Part shown: in pieces, positions 19,457-25,882 of the stretch
Layout: every line of letters starts with the position of its first letter
Position numbering within the stretch: the first letter of the stretch is position 1
Assembly (NCBI GenBank): GCA_008000375.1
Contig: SMOI01000415.1
Location: forward strand, 1-25,882
Direction: 5' to 3'
DNA: 25,882 nt
Source of the DNA: Poteriospumella lacustris
Lineage: Eukaryota; Sar; Chrysophyceae; Chromulinales; Dinobryaceae
Made by a program: the position numbers and the translations under genes
Notes under the pieces: model-generated
Told to the model about the DNA's origin: nothing
The model's input: the letters and a program-made list of their open reading frames with translations, nothing else
Database searches by the model: none

Positions 19457-20599
19457 TCAGCCAAGCGACATGGACATTCGAGCCAATGCTTTGTCGAGCG
19501 TTGTCCGATCGACAGGCTTCGTGAGAATATCCGCAAGCATTTCATCCGTTGGGAGGTAAGCAAGGCAGATGTCTCCAAAGACAATGCGCTCGCGAACGTA
19601 GTTCTCTCTGACTAGGAGATGCTTGCTGCGCTTGAAATTGTAGGTCTCTTGTTGTGCCATTCGGATAGTACTTTGGTTGTCCTGATATATTCGGACACTT
19701 GGCACTGCACCAGCCTCATCGTATGCCTTAAGCTCGAAGAGCATGAGCCTCAGCCATACAGCATATGCGGATGCTTCATCCAGAGTGATTAGCTCAGACT
19801 CAGCTGTAGATCGAGTGATCATTGGCAACTTGAAGCTTCTTGTGAGGATTGGTGCAGAGTCTTCACCCAGCATGATGATAATTCCTCCATGACCATGTCC
19901 AGATGGATGTAGCCCATGACTGGCGTCCGCAAAGATTGTGGGTGTTGATAGTCCTGACTTTGATGCTCGAAAGATGAGCCCATGCTGGTGGGTACCTTGA
20001 AGGTATCGCAGGAGACGGTATACCTCGCACATGTTCTTTTGCGTTGGGCCGTTGCAGTGAGTAGCCAGTACAGTTGTCGTGAAGAGCAGATCGGGTCTGG
20101 TCATCCGTGCCAGAAACATGATCGCCATCACGAGAGAGCGATAGTCCTTGGTTTCCTGCTTCGTTAGCGGCTGTGGGTCAGGATCATCGCTGACAAGGTC
20201 TGCAACTGACGGAGTCACCGGTGGCTTCTTCACTGGGCGGTCTTGGAGGCCACTTCTATGGAGAAGCGTTGATGCATAGCCAGCTTGGTCAACGTGTATG
20301 ACTCTCCGTTGACTATCATGATGGATGTTAAGTCCGAGATATGAGAGATGACCGTCACGTTGAGAAGAAAGTTCGCAGAATTCTTGCATTGCATGCTCGA
20401 ATGCTTTCGCTGCTCGCGTGTCTGATGCTGCATGAAGCATATCATCGACGTGCACGGCGACGTAGCTGTACTTTCCTTCGTGGTTTGGCGTGTCGCTTAT
20501 CAGAAGACAGGGATCTCCACGCATCGGCGTGTACCCCGAGCTGATGAGCTTCTTGGTCAAGAACTCATGAAACTGGTGGGGCGACTCAGCGAGGCCATA
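19457..20599 (-). CDS. Copia pol, 3' part: RT palm and RNase H (frame-separated from gag-pol)
   Basis: This open frame carries on from where the gag-pol frame stops. It begins in the YGLAESPHQF segment of reverse transcriptase, just after the TA run, and has no start codon of its own. HVDDML holds the two catalytic aspartates of RT (usually YVDD; here His replaces Tyr). RNase H follows, with IFADASHG, STAESEL and YQDNQST giving the acidic triad, then KHLLVRENYV and ADILTKPV, the usual copia C-terminal motifs. Without a frame change the element cannot make RT/RNase H from the gag-pol start. It ends at a TAA, 160 bp before the 3' LTR. Confidence 0.9.
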   Translation of the reverse strand, partial: YGLAESPHQFHEFLTKKLISSGYTPMRGDPCLLISDTPNHEGKYSYVAVHVDDMLHAASDTRAAKAFEHAMQEFCELSSQRDGHLSYLGLNIHHDSQRRVIHVDQAGYASTLLHRSGLQDRPVKKPPVTPSVADLVSDDPDPQPLTKQETKDYRSLVMAIMFLARMTRPDLLFTTTVLATHCNGPTQKNMCEVYRLLRYLQGTHQHGLIFRASKSGLSTPTIFADASHGLHPSGHGHGGIIIMLGEDSAPILTRSFKLPMITRSTAESELITLDEASAYAVWLRLMLFELKAYDEAGAVPSVRIYQDNQSTIRMAQQETYNFKRSKHLLVRENYVRERIVFGDICLAYLPTDEMLADILTKPVDRTTLDKALARMSMSLG

Positions 20600-23500
20600 T
20601 ATATACTGGAGAAGCGATCTCTCCTCTTGGCGTCACAAACTCCGCATACTCTGGGTGGACATCAAGCCACAAGTTGGCCAAGTCACCGCGGATCACAACG
20701 AATAATCGGACATCTTCCTTGACAGGGGTAAGCAGGAAGGCTGCCTTGATGTCATGTGATGTGAGATGTAGTCCGAGCGTGACTACGAGGGAGATGAGCA
20801 GAAAGACGGAGATAATGTTCACCGTTGGAGCGTATGTTTCACCAATGGTGTCCACGTCTTGTTCGTCACCGTTTGCCACGATGCGAGCTTTGATCTTATC
20901 GAAAGATCCGTCAGCTTTCGTCTTGAAATTGAAGAACATGTGTGCCGGAATAGGTGTTTCTCCTTCCTTGAGGTATGTCATCTTTACTGGATGAAGGACC
21001 TTGTTGTTGATCATGTTGTCGATTTCTGCTTTAGCTGCGTCCATGATCCCCGGTACACTGTCCTTCATGCGCATGGCGGCGCGAAAAGATACGCGGTACA
21101 CCTTGTGAAAGAGGTCGAGTGCATGCGCGGTGGTGGAAACTTTGTAGTGTCGGGAGTCATGTCTTCCTTCGATCCATCCTCGGTTGGTGGCTGCTCTGCG
21201 GCTGGGGTATCGGCGTTCAGCTGACTCAGGCTCACCTTCCTTGACTGCACCCTCCGTACCTCTGGGAGCAGTAGTCTTGTCAATCTCTTTGATCTTCTTG
21301 GCATCAAACCTCGGCGGGGGAGAGCTGATACGCACACCCTCCTGAGCTTGAGTCGGCTGAGTCGCGGTTGGTATCAGTGGTGGTGGTCGTTGTGGTGGGA
21401 GGACAGGAGGAGGGGGCTGTGGTGGTGGCGGTGGATCGGTAATGGTGGCAGCGGGTGGATGCATTGCAGGAGCTGGTGGTGGGAGCAAGACCGGTAGATC
21501 AGCAATGATCTGCTGAGTAGGTACGCCAGGCGAAGCAGTCCGCTGCGGGGTGGTGCGTGACGTTGGGCGCAGACGCGGTCTCAGGTTCCACTCAGGCGGG
21601 ACCGCATGGTGTGGCACAAACTTTCTGCGAGAGAACACGGCTTGTGCAAGCGGAATGTACGCACGGAGGCTCTTATGGTGGCCGTTGTAGCCCAAGAAGA
21701 TCCCCCATTCGGCGCGGACATGAGGATTGTCGCGTCGCTTTGAGTAGAACGGACCCACTTGTCCGAAATAAAACTGGGGGATGTGGGGTCGCTGACCTGT
21801 CACGAGCTGAAGCGGGGTACTTGGCCGGGAAGCTTTGTTGGAGGTGTGGTTGTGCAGTGTGACCGCTTGTGACAGTGCTTCGGCTTCAAGCAGAGTTGGG
21901 AGCTCATATGAGAGCGTAGCAAGCATTGCATCGCGTCGGCGCTTGATGGTCTGCACGAATCGCTCCATACGCTTTTCATGCATGTCTGGTGGGAGTGAGA
22001 TGTATCGGACACCCAGCGAGGCGAGTCCGGGTTCCATGGCTTTGAGATTAGCCTCAGAATCAGTCACGATCTTCTTTACCACGTGCCCATGACTGCGATA
22101 GAAGGCAATGATTTGCTTGAACGCGTCAAGCAGCACGGTGGTGTGCTTGCTGGGGAGTGGAATGAAGGAGATGAAACCCGTTTTCTCATCCACTGCGGCT
22201 AATGCACATGTATGACCCCCGAGACTGCGGTTCTTCATTGGTAAGATGTCACCATGTAGGCATTCGCCTACACTCTGTGCAGGGGGACTGAGTGACGTTG
22301 GCTCGGGTGGTGGACGCATCTTTGCCTCGATGCAGGCAGGACAAGGCCCAAAGAGTTGCAGGGCGTTGGATACATCCCGTCCCGTAAGGTGCGTACCAGG
22401 GAAGCAGTTGTTTTCAAGGTCTCTAATGAGCTTCTGTTGTCCAGGGTGTCCCAACAGTGCACACAGTTTCCAAGCGTCTTGTGCTCGTGAGCGCTCCTCG
22501 GCAGAGAGATGTACTACAGTCTGTGCCTGAATGGGGAGGGGTACAGGCGTGGCTGGATCCGGCTGTAGAGGGGGCAGTACAGGTAGCGCTGGGGATGGAG
22601 CATCCTCACCGTCACTGTGCTGCTGGTCTTCATCACTGTCGGTGGGTGGGTCGTATCCCACATACGTTGGCGTGGCGTAGCGGTGCGCCGCACGCTTGAG
22701 GTCACCATATGTACATATCCAGAATCCTGGGCCGTACTTGGCTGGTGCAGACAGGAGGACGTCACCGTCACTCTTGAGGAGTTGCATCGCAGCAGGTGTT
22801 ACTCGGATCGATGTATTAGGGTACATCGTGAGAAGTTGGGGGACGCTAATCAAGTTAGCATCCGCGGTGGGGAAGAGAAGTGTCTCTCCCGCGAAGGGAA
22901 GGAGACCAACGCCATCGGCTTTCATCGGTGCACCCGATATTCCAACGATGTTGGTGTTGGTGGGTCTTAAGTCCACCATGATATCCTTCGTGGTGCAGAC
23001 ATTGTATCGTTTGCACCCAGTGTCCATGACGAATTCGATATCGTCATGATGATTGTGTAGATCAACTGAAATGTTGTTCACCTTGAGACTAGTACTGGTC
23101 TCAGCTTCGGTTCCATCGATGACTGTTATGATACCACAATTGAAACCTTCGTCATCATCTTCACACTCATTGTCCTCGTCATCTTGGTTGTCTTGGTCAC
23201 CAAACGCGTCTTCGTCCCCAAATCGGACCGCGTAACTGTTAAATCTGTTCCCTTGATTAGTCCTTGCTGTGTTCTTCTTCTGATTGTCCAACTTTACTCT
23301 GTTATTGCTACCAACTTTGTTGTATCCATTGTTCCCGTACGTGTTACCATTGTTTCCATGCATGTTGCCATTGTTACCATTTTTGTTACCGTTGTTTCCA
23401 TAATTGTTACCGTTGTTACCAGACGTGTTACCATAAGTGTTACCATTGTTCCCATTGTTGCCAGTGTTACCATTGTTTCCATTGTTACCATACGTATTAC

Positions 23501-24476
23501 CATGTTTACCATGAGCGCCACCATTGTTGCGTCCGTTTCCAAAGTTTGACTCTTTTGCCTGTGGGCAGAATTTGGTCGCATGTCTTCGCCCACATACGCC
23601 ACATTTTGATGGAGGCTGCGGGCAATTGGCAGATATGTGGCCAATTCCTCCGCAATTGAAGCACGTTTTTGGTCCTGCTGGGAAACGCGTTCTTCCACTA
23701 AAGGCAGGAATACGTCCGTCGGTGCCGTCGCTGCCGCCTTGAATGTTGGCGATTACCTCCTTGTTGGTCGCATACGCAGTGAGCCGATCGATAATCTCAT
23801 TGGTGGCTGGCCAATTTACGGTTGCGTAGATAGGTGTCAACATCTCCTTGAAGTATTCTTGATCGACTGATGTCACCAAGTGTGTACGCAGGATTGCGTC
23901 GAGGATCTTGTCGGGATCTCCTTGTTTCAGAAGACCAGCGACCACTTCTCTCCATTCTCGAAAGTAAGATGCCCATTGTTCGCCATTTGTCATGCGTAAA
24001 CTGAAGAATTTTGTTGTTAGGTGGTAGATAGACACCGTTCCGACGCCTTGGACCACAGTTTCCACCAACTTGAAGAACCCAATCACATCGCCCGCGTTGA
24101 TCAAGTCTTCGAAGCCCGCTTGGCTTTCCAACTTGTACGTGATTTCCTGACCAATGGATTCGAGTAAAATGCCAATAAATCGTACCTTTTGTCTTCTATA
24201 ACTCTCGAATTCCTTTGTTTGCTCGTCGAATTCCTTCTTTTCCATCTCGTATCGTAGGGCCTCACCGCTTGCTAGGCTTCCTCTTGTCCCGGTGACTGCT
24301 GGTGCAGTCGGTGCCACAGGCCGTTCCTTGACTTCTCGTCCGCTTCGTAGGGCCATTCCCGCGTCGCCAAGCTTCAGGGCAAACGTCCTAACGGCATCCT
24401 TGAACTGGGGCCAGTTGTCGCGCTCCAGGATTATCGGCTGTCCCAGGTATGTGATCCGGCTGTCCCTCGGCTCCAT
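20586..24476 (-). CDS. Copia gag-pol, 5' part: Gag, protease, integrase, RT fingers (truncated by frame break)
   Basis: Frame of 1,296 codons from ATG 24476, 56 bp inside the 5' LTR. Gag occupies about residues 1-310 and ends in a CCHC zinc knuckle (CFNCGGIGHISANC, 272-285) and a second, C-X2-C-X3-H-X4-C (292-304). An Asn/Gly repeat tract (311-392) and an acidic stretch (about 420-445) follow. Protease has its DTG at 485-487. The integrase zinc region (GHPGQQKL, then GPCPAC at 710-715) precedes the DDE core with Asp743, Asp806 and a Glu at 834 or 838. A Pro-rich spacer (about 975-1075) leads to RT, with its first catalytic Asp at 1242 (SHDIKAAFL). The frame stops at TGA 20586-20588 in the middle of RT. 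The rest of RT lies in another frame, so this copy is probably not autonomous unless the ribosome shifts. Confidence 0.93.
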   Translation of the reverse strand: MEPRDSRITYLGQPIILERDNWPQFKDAVRTFALKLGDAGMALRSGREVKERPVAPTAPAVTGTRGSLASGEALRYEMEKKEFDEQTKEFESYRRQKVRFIGILLESIGQEITYKLESQAGFEDLINAGDVIGFFKLVETVVQGVGTVSIYHLTTKFFSLRMTNGEQWASYFREWREVVAGLLKQGDPDKILDAILRTHLVTSVDQEYFKEMLTPIYATVNWPATNEIIDRLTAYATNKEVIANIQGGSDGTDGRIPAFSGRTRFPAGPKTCFNCGGIGHISANCPQPPSKCGVCGRRHATKFCPQAKESNFGNGRNNGGAHGKHGNTYGNNGNNGNTGNNGNNGNTYGNTSGNNGNNYGNNGNKNGNNGNMHGNNGNTYGNNGYNKVGSNNRVKLDNQKKNTARTNQGNRFNSYAVRFGDEDAFGDQDNQDDEDNECEDDDEGFNCGIITVIDGTEAETSTSLKVNNISVDLHNHHDDIEFVMDTGCKRYNVCTTKDIMVDLRPTNTNIVGISGAPMKADGVGLLPFAGETLLFPTADANLISVPQLLTMYPNTSIRVTPAAMQLLKSDGDVLLSAPAKYGPGFWICTYGDLKRAAHRYATPTYVGYDPPTDSDEDQQHSDGEDAPSPALPVLPPLQPDPATPVPLPIQAQTVVHLSAEERSRAQDAWKLCALLGHPGQQKLIRDLENNCFPGTHLTGRDVSNALQLFGPCPACIEAKMRPPPEPTSLSPPAQSVGECLHGDILPMKNRSLGGHTCALAAVDEKTGFISFIPLPSKHTTVLLDAFKQIIAFYRSHGHVVKKIVTDSEANLKAMEPGLASLGVRYISLPPDMHEKRMERFVQTIKRRRDAMLATLSYELPTLLEAEALSQAVTLHNHTSNKASRPSTPLQLVTGQRPHIPQFYFGQVGPFYSKRRDNPHVRAEWGIFLGYNGHHKSLRAYIPLAQAVFSRRKFVPHHAVPPEWNLRPRLRPTSRTTPQRTASPGVPTQQIIADLPVLLPPPAPAMHPPAATITDPPPPPQPPPPVLPPQRPPPLIPTATQPTQAQEGVRISSPPPRFDAKKIKEIDKTTAPRGTEGAVKEGEPESAERRYPSRRAATNRGWIEGRHDSRHYKVSTTAHALDLFHKVYRVSFRAAMRMKDSVPGIMDAAKAEIDNMINNKVLHPVKMTYLKEGETPIPAHMFFNFKTKADGSFDKIKARIVANGDEQDVDTIGETYAPTVNIISVFLLISLVVTLGLHLTSHDIKAAFLLTPVKEDVRLFVVIRGDLANLWLDVHPEYAEFVTPRGEIASPVYIWPR
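20597..20605. other. (TA)n run where the pol reading frame is broken
   Basis: ATATATATA separates the frame ending in VYIWPR-stop from the frame that continues YGLAESP. The shift equals gain of one base or loss of two, so loss of one TA unit by slippage is the simplest cause. Confidence 0.8.
23320..23545 (-). repeat. Asn/Gly-coding minisatellite in gag
   Basis: A degenerate array of 9- and 12-bp units (plus strand: ACCATTGTT-type) encodes GNN, GNTYGN and GNMHGN repeats at Gag residues about 311-392. It is in-frame throughout, so copy-number change would not break gag. Confidence 0.85.
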
Positions 24477-24517
24477 CTGCCGCCTTACCGAGTTACCTGT
24501 TTATATTCCTGGACTGG

Positions 24518-24531
24518 AAACTATCTAATTG
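24518..24531 (-). other. Primer-binding site, probably for self-priming
   Basis: The 14 nt immediately inside the 5' LTR read CAATTAGATAGTTT on the element strand. They are perfectly complementary to 24600-24613 inside the LTR itself. I recognise no tRNA 3' end as their complement. The position, with no gap to the LTR, is that of a primer-binding site. Confidence 0.55.
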
Positions 24532-24863
24532 TGTTGAAAATTCTGTGTCGATGACACACTGAACCCAAACTCCGAACTTGGGGTGATGAATTCCTGTTGC
24601 AATTAGATAGTTTAACCGGATGGAATATAATTCCTCCTTCTGGACTACAGGTATGAGTATATGAGTGAACGACAGAGTTCTAGAACGTGTGGTAGACTAT
24701 GAAATGTGTCAAGCTTTCTAGAAAGAGTAGCAGAGAAAACACTGAGAGTAAGTGATAGAAGACAGACAGAGAAGATATCATGGTAAGTATGCAGGCAGTT
24801 TGCGAGGTGGCAGCAGTTGACGCTAATGTTAGGGTATTCTACGCTCAGTGACATAATCCAACA
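24532..24863 (-). repeat. 5' LTR of the copia element
   Basis: 332 bp, identical by eye to the left LTR. It contains the arm of the 14-bp inverted repeat (24600-24613), the hairpin at 24544-24558, and the palindromes at 24677-24686 and 24714-24725. TATA-like sequences on the element strand lie near 24628 and 24659. Confidence 0.96.
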
Positions 24864-24868
24864 TCCGT
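24864..24868. repeat. Target-site duplication, right copy (TCCGT)
   Basis: Exact repeat of 18961-18965, directly after the right LTR. Confidence 0.92.
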
Positions 24869-25217
24869 TCTTTGGAAATTTCTAATAACAAATAGTCGAG
24901 TTCATGGTTCAACACATGTTAAAGCTCAAATAAGTGAGGGGATATAAAGCGAAGGTGTGACCATTCGCCGACCCGAAGATCTGCGAACTCCTTGAGTGAG
25001 AATTGTTTCATAGGTTCAGTATTTCGATCAAGCGCATCCCAAAATGACGGAATATTGGGTGAGTTCGGCGAAGTACTACTGCAAGATCTGCAACTGCTAC
25101 ATGGCGGATAATCGGATGGTAAGATAATTGGTGTTTCAGTTGGAGCTATGAAGGTTTTCCGTAACTTCGATGATTCGATAGAATCGGCAGCATCACGAAA
25201 GTAGTGCACGCCACAAG
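24869..25217. promoter_or_regulatory. Other half of the interrupted divergent promoter region
   Basis: These 349 bp lie between the element and the ATG of the last gene. A 96-codon minus-strand frame (24919-25209) crosses it but starts with GTG and matches nothing I know. Before insertion this segment and 18696-18965 were one region of about 620 bp. Confidence 0.45.
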
Positions 25218-25882
25218 ATGAATGTGGACCGAGTAAACAAAGAAAAGAAGAATCAAAAACTCAACGAAGCTCGATCTGAAAAAGAATTGCGTGAAACTCT
25301 TCAGCAAATAGAAAAGGCTGCAAGGGATGCAATGGCCGCCGATGGCAATGAAAAATATGCTGCTCCTCCGCCTCGTACTTCTCTACCGTCTCAGGTAACG
25401 CTGAAATTGCACCGTTCCGTATTTCCGTTGTGATCCTATGCTCATTTTGATCGTGCTTTCGGCCTTTTCTTCAGAGGCAAGCGTTTGCAGGGTCAAATCA
25501 GCGCACCCCCAAGCCCGATCAGGGCGAACCGCAAGTGCAAGAGGAAGAGTACGTGCTGCATCTCATCTGTCGATGTATAATGCTCAATTCATTGATTTAT
25601 TCGACCACAGAAATTCCGGCTTTTATACAATTCGAGACAAAACTTACTTGGATGGCAAAGTTTTTCAAGAAAAGCTTCAAGACGGACGCCGCTGTGAAAT
25701 TTTCGTGGAGGTATGATTTCGAGTCTTCATTCCACATTTCAAGTAATGAGAAAGTATGAGCATGTGTAGGAATTGGATGACTGGTACCCAGCTCAAATAA
25801 CAAAGCGAATCCAAATCAAGGTCCCAAATACCACGATAGAATTGCTGTCGTTTGAAGTTCAGTACACTATTTCTGCAGATGA
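25218..25882 (+). CDS. Unknown protein with possible Tudor-like fold, 5' part (four exons, partial)
   Basis: Exons are 25218-25394, 25475-25548, 25611-25710 and 25770 to the window edge. The introns of 80, 62 and 59 nt are all GT-AG; only this splicing keeps one frame, since each intron read through meets stops. The ATG at 25218 starts MNVDRVNKEKKNQKL. Residues 1-45 form a charged coiled-coil-like helix, and a Pro/Gln-rich linker follows to about residue 84. Residues about 85-140 (FYTIRDKTYLDGKVF, then CEIFVEELDDWYPAQIT) look like the start of a small beta-barrel. The pattern of a conserved acidic pair, then W-Y/x-P-A-x-I, is typical of Tudor, agenet and related SH3-like modules that bind modified histones or peptides. 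The match is by pattern only, and the rest of the gene is outside the window. Confidence 0.6.

Larger units (their letters stand above)
18966..24863 (-). mobile_element. Ty1/copia LTR retrotransposon, full length, 5,898 bp
   Basis: Two 332-bp LTRs (18966-19297 and 24532-24863), bounded by TG...CA and identical by eye, flank a 5.2-kb interior read on the minus strand. The interior order is Gag with zinc knuckles, protease (DTG), integrase, reverse transcriptase, RNase H. Integrase before RT is diagnostic of Ty1/copia. A purine-rich tract adjoins the 3' LTR (left) and a priming site adjoins the 5' LTR (right). TCCGT target duplications flank the element. Identical LTRs mean a very recent insertion, yet the pol frame is broken at a TA run near 20597-20605. 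Copia elements of the CoDi type are abundant in diatoms; I cannot assign the sublineage. It lies in a divergent promoter, on the same strand as the dynactin-like gene. Confidence 0.96.

Noticed and set aside
23320-23545. Regular short repeats considered as a CRISPR-like array
   Set aside because: Units are 9-12 bp, in frame, and encode the Asn/Gly tract of Gag. There are no spacers and the host is eukaryotic.
24919-25209. 96-codon minus-strand frame between the right LTR and the last gene, considered as a lost N-terminal exon of the dynactin-like gene
   Set aside because: It has no CAP-Gly motif, no ATG start and no donor-acceptor pair that I could link to the gene. It overlaps the promoter of the last gene.

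Overview
The window is nuclear DNA of a eukaryotic microalga, most probably a diatom or a close stramenopile relative. The evidence is: short GT-AG introns (59 to 115 nt) that restore clean reading frames in four genes; BspA-type DUF285 repeats; a eukaryotic tRNA-Ile without an encoded CCA; a DGAT2-type acyltransferase; a dynactin subunit; and a Ty1/copia LTR retrotransposon. The species cannot be fixed from the sequence alone.

Layout, left to right. Positions 1-165 (+) are the 3' end of a DUF285 leucine-rich-repeat gene, and 957-1318 (-) is a decayed DUF285 copy in inverted orientation with a 5-bp frame break. About 2.1 kb of purine-skewed, apparently gene-free DNA follows, with a (CAGGCA)17.5 microsatellite. 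Then come a probably N-myristoylated PAS/LOV-like protein with a possible RGS-like helical region (3426-5186, -); a three-exon cyclin (6016-7233, -); tRNA-Ile(AAU) (7647-7720, -); an IMP-specific 5'-nucleotidase, ISN1 (7916-9454, +); a DGAT2 acyltransferase (9612-10574, -); a three-exon AAAP/SLC38-type amino acid transporter with large hydrophilic insertions (11034-13575, +); a three-exon SFT2 vesicle-transport protein (13864-14626, -); and a dynactin p150-like coiled-coil protein without a visible CAP-Gly domain (15024-18695, -).

A complete 5,898-bp copia element (18966-24863, coding strand -) follows. It has two 332-bp LTRs that are identical by eye and 5-bp target duplications TCCGT. It sits inside what was a roughly 620-bp divergent promoter between the dynactin-like gene and a new four-exon gene with a possible Tudor-like fold (25218 to the right edge, +). 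The element is young by its LTRs, but its reverse transcriptase reading frame is broken at a TA dinucleotide run.

The most unusual signal is a perfect 14-bp inverted repeat. It joins the primer-binding-site position, immediately next to the LTR, to a segment inside the LTR. This is the arrangement expected if the element primes reverse transcription with its own RNA (as fission yeast Tf1 does) rather than with a tRNA. The LTRs also carry two TTCTAGAA palindromes that resemble heat-shock elements. The host genes are ordinary housekeeping functions (purine catabolism, lipid synthesis, amino acid transport, Golgi traffic, motor adaptor, cell cycle) with no sign of a joint operon-like pathway.
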